From positions 248,001-312,000 of the forward strand of contig NZ_BMGM01000001.1 of assembly GCF_014640195.1 (NCBI RefSeq): 64,000 bases of DNA, written 5' to 3'. Position numbers and translations under genes: made by a program. Below are positions 27,890 to 36,884 of the stretch, piece by piece. Numbering within the stretch: position 1 is the first letter of the stretch; every line of letters starts with the position of its first letter. Below the pieces are notes generated by a model. The model saw nothing but the letters and a program-made list of their open reading frames with translations. It made no database searches and was not told the origin of the DNA. The stretch is from Psychroflexus planctonicus (GTDB taxonomy: Bacteria > Bacteroidota > Bacteroidia > Flavobacteriales > Flavobacteriaceae).

Positions 27890-29467
27890 TTAGTTAATTT
27901 CGGTAAATTGGAGTTTTAGTTTTACGCGTTTTTCTGGTACAGGAGAATTGCTTCCGTGAAGTACGGTACCTTTTGTAAATTCTACAGCCGATCTAAAAAT
28001 ACGTTCAATTTCGTCATCAGCTGTTTCAGCTTCAACTTGTACCGAAGAGTTGACGTTATCAGTAACCATTAATCCTAATTTTACATTTGTTGAATCTGAT
28101 GCAATTACTTGATTGATATGGTCTGTAATACGTAAGCGATACCTTCTGCCTTCATCTTCAACATTTAAAAGTGGTCCTAAGTGACTAATTCTAGACGAAC
28201 TCGGACTGTCTCCAGCAGTTCGATCTCTAAAATAATCTAAAAGCACTGTGTTGTCTTCTAGGTTAAATAAAATGATTCGGTTTATCCGGTTTGCTTTGGA
28301 GTTGGCCACATCTTCATTTACGTAAAATTCTAAATTGGCATCGTTCACCAAAATATCTCTATCGCGTAAATCTTGTAATTCGTCTGAAACTCCGTCACCA
28401 TCGCTATCTTGACCAGTAAACAATTCAATTACACTATAATAACCTGCGCCACCTTTCAAGTAAAGGTTTTCTTCTCCTTCTTCTGTATTTGGATTACTGC
28501 TATCTATCAAGAAATTGTCTTCTAACAAACCTACTTTTATACCATCAAAATTAAGTCTAAAGCGATTCCAAACATTTTCGAATTCTTCTTCTGTATTTTC
28601 TGGGTCTTGGTTAGGTTGAAGCCTTTGAGTTTGGTAATGCAATGTTACATTTGCATCTTCATCTAACAAGTTGAAGGCTGCTGAAACACCATCGCCATTG
28701 GCTTTTTCCATTACAATATGTAAGCCTCTGAAAAAATTAACAAAGCTTGCGTTGCTTACCAATTCTAAATCTCCTTGTTTGTCTAAAATTGCCTCTTGAA
28801 AAAGTTGAACAGGCAAATGAACTCTAATTCTAGGCGCTAAGCTTAATGTATCTATTGATTCTGCCCCGGAACGCTGAATTAATTCTATGCGCTCTTTGAA
28901 ATCTTCTAAATTAAGTGGACCTACTTCTGCTAAAGCTTCACTTTCTATATTGGGTTGAAAAGTGGATATTTGATCTGAATAATAAAGTTGATTTTGATCA
29001 AATTCTCCATCTTCACCGGGATCTATATTTCTGAGTAAATGATTAGACTTGTATACTTTTATAAAAAACTCACCATCACCTTGAACCGAATCTAATGTAA
29101 ATTCTTCTTCTTCAATTTCTCTACTGTAAAAAGGCAAGGTTAGCACTACACTGTCTAATTCTGGGTCGGTTCCAAAATCTGAATTAGGCACACTAAGTTG
29201 CAATTGAGTAAGGATGCTGCTTTTAAAATTACCAAAAACAGGATCTTGATAATCTGCAAGCGTATGTAATCTTAAGTTATTAGATTGTACGCGGTTTACT
29301 CGTTTAGAATACGTAACCAGGTTTTCAGTTTCGTAAAGCGGTGGTAATTCTATTGTATTAATCAGGTCGCTTCCTGTTTCCATAAAGTCGTCATCGCACG
29401 ACCAAAATGTTGTAAATATTCCAAAAACTAAGATTAGTTTTAGATAGGTTTTTTTCTGCATATTCAT
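27890..29467 (-). CDS. DUF4270-family lipoprotein
   Basis: A 525-residue outer-membrane-type lipoprotein. The signal peptide ends GIFTTFWSCDDDFMETGSDL with a lipobox Cys followed by acidic residues. The body is beta-rich and lacks known catalytic motifs. Position between glmS and the glycogen-synthase-like gene is conserved in flavobacteria. The start ATG overlaps the preceding stop by one base (TAATG), so translation is coupled; an alternative ATG lies two codons later. Function is unknown. The family is restricted to Bacteroidota. Confidence 0.85.
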   Translation of the reverse strand: MNMQKKTYLKLILVFGIFTTFWSCDDDFMETGSDLINTIELPPLYETENLVTYSKRVNRVQSNNLRLHTLADYQDPVFGNFKSSILTQLQLSVPNSDFGTDPELDSVVLTLPFYSREIEEEEFTLDSVQGDGEFFIKVYKSNHLLRNIDPGEDGEFDQNQLYYSDQISTFQPNIESEALAEVGPLNLEDFKERIELIQRSGAESIDTLSLAPRIRVHLPVQLFQEAILDKQGDLELVSNASFVNFFRGLHIVMEKANGDGVSAAFNLLDEDANVTLHYQTQRLQPNQDPENTEEEFENVWNRFRLNFDGIKVGLLEDNFLIDSSNPNTEEGEENLYLKGGAGYYSVIELFTGQDSDGDGVSDELQDLRDRDILVNDANLEFYVNEDVANSKANRINRIILFNLEDNTVLLDYFRDRTAGDSPSSSRISHLGPLLNVEDEGRRYRLRITDHINQVIASDSTNVKLGLMVTDNVNSSVQVEAETADDEIERIFRSAVEFTKGTVLHGSNSPVPEKRVKLKLQFTEIN

Positions 29468-30291
29468 TAAGATTCTACTTCTTCATTTAAAACTTTAGCG
29501 AGGTAAAAGTTTTGATACACATTCGAGAATTCTTCTTTAGCAACGTAAGGCAAAATAGGGATACCTTTATCTTCTGCACACTTTACCAATTCTTCAGGCA
29601 AGTTTTCTTCCCCTAGAATTATAGCATCAGAATTTTGGATAGCCGTCTTCATCAATCCTTCGTAAGTTGGGTTTTTGAGCGCTTCTACGGCTTCGTCTTC
29701 AATCCCGTCGAACAAAACTTTTTTAATCATGTCTTGGTCTAACGTTCCTTCAAAGCCTTGATTGTATAAAGTGGTCACTATTTTTGCATCTTTAAACAAA
29801 GGTTCGTTTCCGTAGTAGTTTTTCAAGTAAAGCGGAATTAAAGCAGATAACCATCCATTAACATGAATAATATCTGGACCCCAGTTTAACTTTTTTACCG
29901 TTTCAATCACTCCTTTAGCAAAGAAAATTGCACGCTCGTCATTATCTTCAAAAAGCACTCCATCTTCGTCGCTGTAGGTAGCTTTGCGTTTAAAGTAATC
30001 TTCATTATCAATAAAATATACTTGCATTCGCTCTTTCGGAATGGAAGCCACTTTTATAATGAGTGGCATGTCTAAATCATTGATAACCAAATTCATTCCT
30101 GACAAACGAATTACTTCGTGTAGTTGGTGTCTTCTTTCGTTTATATTTCCAAATTTAGGCATGAAAATTCGGGTCTGACCACCCATGGCATTAACCATTT
30201 TTGGAGCTTCAAAAGACATGGTAGACATTTCGTTTTCAGGTAAGTATGGGATGACTTCGGAAGATACGTAAAGTATGCGCTTATCATTCAT
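29467..30291 (-). CDS. Glycogen/starch-synthase-like protein (N-terminal GT5 domain only)
   Basis: A 274-residue protein matching the catalytic N-terminal domain of glycogen synthases: ILYVSSEVIPYLPENEMS at the start, MGGQTRIFMPKFGNINERRH, and PDIIHVNGWLSALIPLYLKN. The usual C-terminal GT1 domain is absent. The N-terminal ADP-glucose motif KxGGL appears changed (ENEMSTMSF), so activity cannot be assumed. This short form is a conserved gene in flavobacteria. It is divergent from panC and is first in the run to DUF4270 and glmS. Confidence 0.82.
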   Translation of the reverse strand: MNDKRILYVSSEVIPYLPENEMSTMSFEAPKMVNAMGGQTRIFMPKFGNINERRHQLHEVIRLSGMNLVINDLDMPLIIKVASIPKERMQVYFIDNEDYFKRKATYSDEDGVLFEDNDERAIFFAKGVIETVKKLNWGPDIIHVNGWLSALIPLYLKNYYGNEPLFKDAKIVTTLYNQGFEGTLDQDMIKKVLFDGIEDEAVEALKNPTYEGLMKTAIQNSDAIILGEENLPEELVKCAEDKGIPILPYVAKEEFSNVYQNFYLAKVLNEEVES

Positions 30292-30331
30292 AAGAAAAAC
30301 TTTATATTAAAAGTTATGTGTAAAAAACGTG

Positions 30332-30378
30332 CAAATTTACAAAAATTTATGCGGATTGAAGCTAAAATATTAGTTTTG
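30332..30378. promoter_or_regulatory. Divergent promoter region, glycogen-synthase-like gene and panC
   Basis: Two -7 motifs face away from each other. TAAATTTG on the minus strand (30339-30332) precedes the glycogen-synthase-like gene, and TAGTTTTG on the plus strand (30371-30378) precedes panC by 23 bases. Neither has an ideal -33 TTG at 17-23 bases. Confidence 0.45.
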
Positions 30379-30401
30379 CAAACAATTTCTAAAAAAGACA
30401 T

Positions 30402-31250
30402 GTGTTAGTTAATCAAACTTCTAAGCTACAAACCAAGCTTAAAAAAGCCGTAAATAAGCAACAAAAAGTAGGCTTGGTTCCCACTATGGGCGCATTGCAT
30501 TCTGGACACCTTGCCTTAATTGGTGAAGCTCAAAAAATCTGTGAGCAAGTAGTTGTCAGTATTTTTGTTAATCCTACACAGTTTAATAACGCATCTGATT
30601 TAGAAAAATATCCGCGAAATTTAGAGCAGGATCTTGCACAAATACAAAGCAGCTATCCCAATGTAATTGTATTTGCTCCAGAAGTGAGCGAAATTTATGG
30701 GAAAAATGTAGCTGCAGAAGAATTTGACTTTGGTAGCATTACCACTTTTATGGAAGGAGAATACCGCGCCGGACATTTTAATGGCGTTGGGACTATAATT
30801 AAACGCTTATTTAACTTGGTAAAACCTGATTTTGCTTTTTTTGGCGAAAAAGATTTCCAGCAATTACGCGTAATTCAAAAGCTGGTTGAAATTACAGAAC
30901 AACCTGTAAAAGTAGTGGGTTGTGCAACCCAACGCGAAGTCAACGGACTAGCCAAAAGCTCTAGAAACCAACGCTTAACCGAAGAGCAAAAAGAAAAAGC
31001 TGCAATTATTTACCAAGCGCTAGAAACGGCTAAAAACAAATTTAACCAGTCTAGTATTGCTGAAATTAAAACAGAAATAAAAGGTATTTTTGAAGCTTAT
31101 CCTGAATTTGAATTAGAATATTTTGAAATTGCAGACGTTAAGCATTTAGTTCCTACTGAAACCAAACAAACAAACACCCCATACCGAGCATTTATTGCAG
31201 CTTTTGTAAACGAAGTTCGCTTGATAGATAACATCGCTCTTAATTATTAA
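30402..31250 (+). CDS. panC: Pantothenate synthetase
   Basis: A 282-residue enzyme that joins pantoate and beta-alanine with ATP. The HIGH-like motif is in [14 protein letters not shown]; the second ATP-binding loop is [31 protein letters not shown] is another family block. The start appears to be GTG 30402, because the overlapping ATG at 30400 is out of frame and meets a stop at once. It heads a plus-strand run with panD two bases downstream. Confidence 0.97.
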   Translation: MLVNQTSKLQTKLKKAVNKQQKVGLVPTMGALHSGHLALIGEAQKICEQVVVSIFVNPTQFNNASDLEKYPRNLEQDLAQIQSSYPNVIVFAPEVSEIYGKNVAAEEFDFGSITTFMEGEYRAGHFNGVGTIIKRLFNLVKPDFAFFGEKDFQQLRVIQKLVEITEQPVKVVGCATQREVNGLAKSSRNQRLTEEQKEKAAIIYQALETAKNKFNQSSIAEIKTEIKGIFEAYPEFELEYFEIADVKHLVPTETKQTNTPYRAFIAAFVNEVRLIDNIALNY

Positions 31251-31252
31251 TT

Positions 31253-31603
31253 ATGTACGTACACGTAGTAAAATCGAAAATTCACCGCGTTAAGGTAACC
31301 GGTGCAGACTTAAATTATATCGGTAGCATTACCATAGACGAAGACTTGATGGATGCGGCTAATATTATTGAAGGAGAAAAAGTACAAGTGGTTAACAATA
31401 CCAATGGAGAACGTTTAGAAACCTACGCCATCCCTGGTCCGAGAAAAAGCGGAGAAATAACTCTAAACGGTGCCGCCGCTAGAAAAGTAGCTCCTGGAGA
31501 TATTTTAATTTTAATGACTTACGCCATGTTGGAATTAGAAGAAGCCAAGCAATTTAAACCTGCATTGGTTTTCCCTAACGAAACCAACAATTTATTAACC
31601 TAA
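31253..31603 (+). CDS. panD: Aspartate 1-decarboxylase
   Basis: A 116-residue pyruvoyl enzyme producing beta-alanine for pantothenate. The self-cleavage site is Gly24-Ser25 in [14 protein letters not shown]; Ser25 becomes the pyruvoyl group. The N terminus [20 protein letters not shown] and [12 protein letters not shown] are typical. It directly follows panC, so both branches of the last pantothenate steps are co-expressed. Confidence 0.98.
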   Translation: MYVHVVKSKIHRVKVTGADLNYIGSITIDEDLMDAANIIEGEKVQVVNNTNGERLETYAIPGPRKSGEITLNGAAARKVAPGDILILMTYAMLELEEAKQFKPALVFPNETNNLLT

Positions 31604-31605
31604 AT

Positions 31606-32583
31606 ATGTCTGGATCTCTTGCCAAAAAAATAGCTAAAATTAGTATACCCATTGTATTAGGCGTTTTTTTTGTAGCCTATTCAATTTTTTCGGCAACTGA
31701 AGAAGAACGGCTTCAAATCTGGAATACCATAATCGGTGCTGATCCTTTGTGGGTAAGTATTTCCTTACTAATGGGAATACTATCGCATTGGGCAAGAGCT
31801 GCACGCTGGAAATACCTCTTGCTTCCCTTGGGCTGCAAACCCAAAACACTCAATAGTTTTTTTGCCATTATGTTTGGTTACCTCAGTAATTTAGGCGTCC
31901 CGCGTTCTGGCGAAATTTTACGTGGCGCCAGTTTAGCGAGTTACGAAAATGTGAGTTTTCAAAAATCTTTTGGTACTATAGTTAGCGAAAGGCTAGTAGA
32001 TTTAATTGTATTGTTGCTTATTATTGGTCTAGCACTACTTTACCAATCTACAGAATTGCTGGAATTGTTTTCTACCTATCAAATCAATCCTTTACTAATT
32101 TTAGGCGCTATTGTAATCTTGATCCTGTTGTTCTTTCTTTTTCTGAAATTATTACGCACTTCAAACCATGCTTTGGTAATTAAAATACGTGAGTTTTTAG
32201 AAGGTTTATGGGAAGGTATGCAAAGCATTTTGCACATGAAACACAAGTGGCCATTCATTATTTATACCTTCTTAATTTGGGGATTTTACATCGGCATTTT
32301 TATGGTTATTAAATACAGCGTTCCTGAAGTAATAAACTTAGGCTTCGGACCGCTTTTGGTTGCTTTTATTGTAGGTACTTTTTCCATGTCGCTCACCAGT
32401 GGCGGAATAGGCATTTTTCCAGTATCTATTGGCGTGGTTTTGCACATGTATGGCATAGATAAAGTTGCAGGAGAAGCTTTTGGTTGGATTTTATGGTCAA
32501 GCCAAACCGCATTAACCATTTTTTTAGGGGTAATTTCTGCAATCTTACTTCCGCTGTACAATAAGAACCAAATTTTTAAGTAA
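31606..32583 (+). CDS. Lysylphosphatidylglycerol-synthase-type / flippase-like membrane protein
   Basis: A 325-residue polytopic protein of the UPF0104 (LPG synthase TM) family with about eight membrane helices. Conserved segments include HWARAARWKYLLLPLG, YLSNLGVPRSGEILRGASLA and SERLVDLIVLLLIIGLALLY. The soluble lysyl-transfer domain is absent, so it resembles stand-alone flippase-like members. It lies 2 bases after panD. The lipid or glycolipid substrate is unknown. Confidence 0.88.
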   Translation: MSGSLAKKIAKISIPIVLGVFFVAYSIFSATEEERLQIWNTIIGADPLWVSISLLMGILSHWARAARWKYLLLPLGCKPKTLNSFFAIMFGYLSNLGVPRSGEILRGASLASYENVSFQKSFGTIVSERLVDLIVLLLIIGLALLYQSTELLELFSTYQINPLLILGAIVILILLFFLFLKLLRTSNHALVIKIREFLEGLWEGMQSILHMKHKWPFIIYTFLIWGFYIGIFMVIKYSVPEVINLGFGPLLVAFIVGTFSMSLTSGGIGIFPVSIGVVLHMYGIDKVAGEAFGWILWSSQTALTIFLGVISAILLPLYNKNQIFK

Positions 32584-32616
32584 TTTAGTAGCCTAAATCA
32601 CTCAATACTAACTGCT

Positions 32617-33765
32617 ATGAAGAAGATAATACTACATGTAATCTGCTTGATTTTCTGTAACGCCTTGCTACAGGCACAACACCAATACCAAGAGATCAGT
32701 TCAGATTTTTTAGAAGAAAACAGACAGATTAAAATTCAATTACCGCGCTCTTATGAAAGCAATACCCAAAAAGAATATCCCGTTATTCTAGTTTTGGATG
32801 CCGATTATCTATTTGAACCCATAGCTGGAATGGTAGATTATTTAAGTTATTGGGAAGAAATTCCGGAAGCCATTGTAATTGGCATCATGCAAAATAAACA
32901 AAGAAGAGATGATTTTGAAATTGGTGACGAAGACCATTTGCCAATTGCTTCTGGTGAAGCTTTTTTCGATTTTTTAGAATTGGAATTAATGACTTTTGTT
33001 GAAAATAACTACCGCACAACACCGCTTCGTATTATTGCTGGACATGGCGAAAGTGCCAACTTCGCTAACTTTTTTCTCTTCAGAAAAGATCCTTTATTTC
33101 AAGCTTACATCAACTTTAGTCCATTTTATTCGCCAAAAATGAAAAGTAGAATTGTTAGCGGTTTAGAAAGAGCAGAAAGAAGAACATGGTATTATCATGG
33201 ATACAGTGAAAACGAGCCGCCTGCTAAGCTTAGAGAAATGAAAGACCTTGCTATTGAAGCTGAATTAATTGAAAATCCAAATTTGAATTTCTTTAAAGAT
33301 GATCACAAAAATGCAACGCATATTACTTCCGTTAGCCAAGGAATTGCCAATGCCCTAGAAAGTATTTTTTCAGTATTTAAACCCATTACACCTCTCGAAT
33401 ACGACCAAAATTTGTATCATGCAGAATCTGCGGTTACCTATTTAGAAGATAAATATTTTGACATTTCTACTTTCTTCAATTTAGAAATAGATATACGTAT
33501 AAATGACATTATGTTTGCATCTAGAGCTATCGAGCAAAAGAAAAATTGGGATGAATACAAAGACTTGGCTAAACTCGCTAAAAAACATCAACCAAGAACA
33601 CTTTTGTATAGTTACTTTTTAGCGCGATATCATCAAGAAATGGGAAATCCAAAAAAAGCCTTGAGACATTATCAAGATGCTTATGGTTACGAACCAGTAG
33701 GACAATTAACCAAAGATTTAATGCTGATTAGAGCCGAAGAAATTAAAGAAGTGTTTGGATACTAA
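32617..33765 (+). CDS. Alpha/beta-hydrolase-fold (esterase D/IroE-like) secreted protein
   Basis: A 382-residue protein with a signal peptide (MKKIILHVICLIFCNALLQA). The esterase-like domain occupies about residues 25-260, with the strand motif KEYPVILVLDADYLFEPIAG. The nucleophile elbow, normally GxSxG, reads AGHGESANF (141-149), so the expected serine is a glycine; Ser146 is displaced. The C-terminal 100 residues are helical and TPR-like (YSYFLARYHQEMGNPKKALRHY). It lies between the flippase-like gene and radA. It may not be a classical esterase. Confidence 0.82.
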   Translation: MKKIILHVICLIFCNALLQAQHQYQEISSDFLEENRQIKIQLPRSYESNTQKEYPVILVLDADYLFEPIAGMVDYLSYWEEIPEAIVIGIMQNKQRRDDFEIGDEDHLPIASGEAFFDFLELELMTFVENNYRTTPLRIIAGHGESANFANFFLFRKDPLFQAYINFSPFYSPKMKSRIVSGLERAERRTWYYHGYSENEPPAKLREMKDLAIEAELIENPNLNFFKDDHKNATHITSVSQGIANALESIFSVFKPITPLEYDQNLYHAESAVTYLEDKYFDISTFFNLEIDIRINDIMFASRAIEQKKNWDEYKDLAKLAKKHQPRTLLYSYFLARYHQEMGNPKKALRHYQDAYGYEPVGQLTKDLMLIRAEEIKEVFGY

Positions 33766-33768
33766 ATT

Positions 33769-35124
33769 ATGCCGAAAAACAAAGTAGCTTACTTTTGCCA
33801 AAGCTGTGGCGCACAATACGCCAAATGGCAAGGACAATGCAACGCCTGTAAAGAATGGAATACGCTGGTAGAAGAAGTCATTACCAAAGAAGAAAAAACC
33901 ACGTGGAAAACCACTAGCGTCCCTAAACGCATGACCAAACCCCAAAAAATTAATGATATTGAAGTGGCCAAAGAGCAGCGTTTGGTTACCCAAGACCAAG
34001 AGCTCAATCGGGTTTTAGGTGGCGGTATTGTGCCCGGTTCACTTATTCTGTTAGGTGGCGAACCTGGTATTGGAAAAAGCACCCTGCTGCTTCAAGTAAG
34101 TTTGCAATTGCCCTACAAAACCTTGTATGTTTCCGGAGAAGAGAGTCAGCAACAAATTAAAATGCGAGGCGAACGCATCACTTCGCAAAGCGAAAATTGC
34201 TACATTCTTTCTGAAACCAAAACCCAACACATTTTTAAGCAAGTGGAAGCTATTGAACCCGATATTTTAATTATCGATTCCATACAAACTTTGCATACTG
34301 ACTATGTAGAAAGTTCGCCTGGCAGTGTTTCTCAAATTCGGGAATGCACTTCAGAGTTGATCAAATTCGCCAAAGAAACCAACACGCCGGTTTTACTTAT
34401 CGGACACATTACCAAAGAAGGTAGCATTGCTGGACCCAAGGTTTTAGAACACATGGTAGATTGTGTTTTGCAATTTGAAGGCGACAGAAATCACGTATAC
34501 CGCATTTTACGCGCACACAAAAACCGTTTTGGCTCAACGCATGAACTCGGTATTTACGAAATGCGTCACCAAGGTTTACGCCAAGTAAGCAACCCGTCTG
34601 AACTGCTTATTTCACGTGGTAACGAAGACTTAAGCGGCACCGCCATCGCTGCTACTTTAGAAGGCATGCGCCCACTGATGGTAGAAATACAAGCTTTGGT
34701 AAGCTCGGCCGTGTATGGTACACCACAACGCTCCACTACAGGTTACAACGCCAAACGACTCAACATGCTGTTGGCAGTCTTAGAAAAACGAGCTGGTTTT
34801 CGATTGGGTGCAAAAGATGTGTTTTTAAACATTACCGGTGGCATTAGCATAGACGACCCGGCATTGGATTTAGCCGTAGTCGCCGCCATTTTATCTTCTA
34901 ACGAAGATGTGGCCATTTCCAGAACCTGCTGTTTTGCTGCCGAAATTGGCTTAGCTGGCGAAATTAGACCCGTTAGCCGCGTAGAGCAACGTGTTCTAGA
35001 AGCTGAAAAATTGGGCTTTGAAAGCATTGTAATCGCCAAATCCAGTAAACTGCCTAAAAACAATTACCAAATACAATTGATTCGTGCTGCCAAGATGGAA
35101 GATGTGGTTGATTTTTTGTTTTAA
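33769..35124 (+). CDS. radA: DNA repair protein RadA
   Basis: A 451-residue RecA-like ATPase that aids branch migration during homologous recombination. It has the N-terminal zinc finger (CQSCGAQYAKWQGQCNAC, residues about 10-27), Walker A GGEPGIGKSTLL, the RadA motif AHKNRFGSTHELGIYEM, and a C-terminal Lon-protease-like domain. It follows the esterase-like gene by 3 bases and ends the panC run. Confidence 0.97.
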   Translation: MPKNKVAYFCQSCGAQYAKWQGQCNACKEWNTLVEEVITKEEKTTWKTTSVPKRMTKPQKINDIEVAKEQRLVTQDQELNRVLGGGIVPGSLILLGGEPGIGKSTLLLQVSLQLPYKTLYVSGEESQQQIKMRGERITSQSENCYILSETKTQHIFKQVEAIEPDILIIDSIQTLHTDYVESSPGSVSQIRECTSELIKFAKETNTPVLLIGHITKEGSIAGPKVLEHMVDCVLQFEGDRNHVYRILRAHKNRFGSTHELGIYEMRHQGLRQVSNPSELLISRGNEDLSGTAIAATLEGMRPLMVEIQALVSSAVYGTPQRSTTGYNAKRLNMLLAVLEKRAGFRLGAKDVFLNITGGISIDDPALDLAVVAAILSSNEDVAISRTCCFAAEIGLAGEIRPVSRVEQRVLEAEKLGFESIVIAKSSKLPKNNYQIQLIRAAKMEDVVDFLF

Positions 35125-35191
35125 ATTAAAAAAACCATCAAATCAAAAACTGAATACATAATTCGTTAAATTTGAAGAAACAATACAAATC

Positions 35192-35407
35192 ATGAAGGCA
35201 GTTGAGTTTAAAACAAAAATAAAGGACAATCAAATTAAAATTCCAAAAAAAATGCTATCTAAGTTTGATTTTAATCATAATGAAAATATCAGGGTAATTG
35301 TACTGTTAGACGACCAAGATACAATTGATGAACAAATTTTTAAGGAAGCAACAAAGAAACAATTTCTAAAAGGCTATGCTGATTCAGATTCCATCTATGG
35401 TAATTAA
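35192..35407 (+). CDS. Putative antitoxin of a PemK/MazF-type module
   Basis: A 71-residue protein. The N-terminal half (AVEFKTKIKDNQIKIPKKML) resembles the swapped-hairpin AbrB/MazE-like DNA-binding fold. The C terminus is acidic and ends in YADSDSIYGN, the short tail that often contacts the toxin. It lies 6 bases before a PemK/MazF-like gene that is broken by a stop codon. Family assignment is by pattern and neighbourhood, not strong identity. Confidence 0.7.
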   Translation: MKAVEFKTKIKDNQIKIPKKMLSKFDFNHNENIRVIVLLDDQDTIDEQIFKEATKKQFLKGYADSDSIYGN

Positions 35408-35413
35408 AGACAA

Positions 35414-35737
35414 ATGGACAACTTAATTTTTGGAGATATTGTTTTGCTTGAATTTCCTTACACTGACCTAAAAACATTCAAAAAAAGACCTGCTTTACTT
35501 ATTTAAGATTCAAAAGATGGAGATATTGTTGTATATAGAATTACTAGCAAAATTCATACAAGTCCATTTGACATTTACATTGATGAATGGGAAGAAAGTG
35601 GATTAAAATTACCATCTGTAGTTAGGATACACAAGTTGGCCACTTTAGAAAAAGATATGATTGAATTAGTTTTAGGAAACGTAGACTATTCTTTAAAAAG
35701 AAGAATACGAGAAAAGTTAACTATGTTACCTGTTTAA
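35414..35737 (+). pseudogene. PemK/MazF-like toxin gene with an internal stop
   Basis: The frame starts MDNLIFGDIVLLEFPYTDLK and continues to RPALLI, then meets TAA at 35504-35506 (codon 31). Reading on gives DSKDGDIVVYRITSKIH and a complete C terminus ending at 35737, for 107 codons. GDIVLxxFPYTDL and RPALxI are diagnostic of this toxin family. A single base change (for example AAA to TAA) would explain the stop. The antitoxin gene is intact, so the module is probably a toxin-dead remnant. A sequencing error is the alternative. Confidence 0.8.
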
Positions 35738-35831
35738 AAAACTTGTTATCCAAAAACCTTTCAACTCTCCATTATTTTTTTTCGAAACTTTTAGTAGTTT
35801 TAAAATATTAACCTTGTGGCTTTCACACTGA

Positions 35832-35864
35832 AACTCTGCAAGGGTTCAAAACCCTTGCAGGGTT
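35832..35864. repeat. REP-like palindrome upstream of the transposase gene
   Basis: CTGCAAGGGTT and AACCCTTGCAG-type arms surround a short CAAA loop. The same palindrome recurs at 37185-37217 beyond the gene and, as a half palindrome, inside it. The rest of 35738-36106 holds no gene that I can see. Confidence 0.75.
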
Positions 35865-36106
35865 GAATAATAGTAGATAATTTAACCCGTTCATTTTGAT
35901 AAAATTCTGTCAATTCGAATGAATTTCACGTTTGATATGAATAATCTCGAAGTATCGAGAATGATGATTTTTGGATGTAAATTAGGTCTCGACAGGATTT
36001 TTTTATCAAAAAATCACTACTAATTAATTTATATAATTTGTCTGTTTTCAGCTACTTTCAAAAAGCTTTACTGGTTTTACCATTAATGAACAAGTTTGAT
36101 TTAATT

Positions 36107-36200
36107 TTTTTCCCTTAAGGGAAATGCCGAAAGGCAAAGGGTGTTTTTGCATTTTAGTTTACACCCATCCCTTACCCTTCCCTCAATGGAAGGGAAGAAG
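36107..36200. repeat. Copy of the DUF559-type repeat core upstream of the transposase gene
   Basis: TTTCCCTTAAGGGAAATGCC followed by GAAAGGCAAAGGGTGT matches the 3' half of the 114-bp repeats at 20.2-22.0 kb. After a 26-base T-rich spacer comes ACACCCATCC and an inverted repeat of CTTCCCT and AGGGAAG, which matches the 5' half. The halves are in permuted order, as if at the junction of two tandem copies. Confidence 0.75.
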
Positions 36201-36515
36201 CTGACGCATAGTTTATAGATAAAGTATTGACTATCATCATCCTATTCAATATTTTTGAAACATGGCAAGCATAAACCAAATACCATTAACTCCAGATAGC
36301 ACCTATCACATTTACAATCGGGCAAATGCAGATGATTTACTATTCACATCTAATAAAAACTATCTGTATTTTCTAAAAAAATACGAATACTATATTACAC
36401 CTTTTGCAGATACATTCTGTTACTGTTTGATGCCAAATCATTTTCATTTTTTAATTCGAATAAAAGATGAGAAAGCAATTGAGGAATGGATGCAATTTAA
36501 AATGAAAAAACATAA

Positions 36516-36587
36516 AACCCTGCAAGGGTTCAGAAAGAATAAAACTTCTGACGAAACCCTCAAGGTTTCTAAAAACCTTGAGGGTTT
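36516..36587. repeat. REP palindromes located in frame within the transposase gene
   Basis: AACCCTGCAAGGGTT (36516-36530) encodes T-L-Q-G-F. AAACCCTCAAGGTTT and AAACCTTGAGGGTTT (36554-36587) flank TCTAA and encode T-L-K-V then N-L-E-G-F. These are variants of the palindromes that flank the gene at 35832 and 37154-37217. All lie in the variable linker, and the reading frame stays open. Confidence 0.8.
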
Positions 36588-36724
36588 TATCTCTCAAGAA
36601 TTCAGTAACTTTTTCAATGCCTACACAAAAGCTTACAACAAAAAATACGGCAGAAGAGGTAGTTTATTCATGCATAATTTCAAGCGAAAATTAGTCAGCG
36701 ATGAAGCATACCTTAAAAAACTAT

Positions 36725-36884
36725 ACCAATTAAAGTTTAGAGTGAGACAAAAAGAAAATGATGATTTTTTTCGTTTATACGAATAAAGAAAATTATGGCA
36801 TAGCCTTAGCTACGGCATAATTTTATTTTGAAGTAGAAATAAAAAAAGGGTATTTTATTTATCTCAATTTAAGGTTTAATTGGT
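36725..36884. mobile_element. 160-bp MITE inserted in the transposase gene
   Basis: The ends are ACCAATTAAA and TTTAATTGGT, a perfect 10-bp terminal inverted repeat whose similarity continues imperfectly for about 15 more bases. The flanks share AT (or TA/TAT; the exact duplication is ambiguous), and removing one copy restores the transposase frame. No coding region is present. An internal hairpin pairs AAAATTATGGCATA with TACGGCATAATTTT. A 2-bp TA-type duplication suggests mobilisation by an IS630/Tc1-like transposase elsewhere. Confidence 0.75.
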
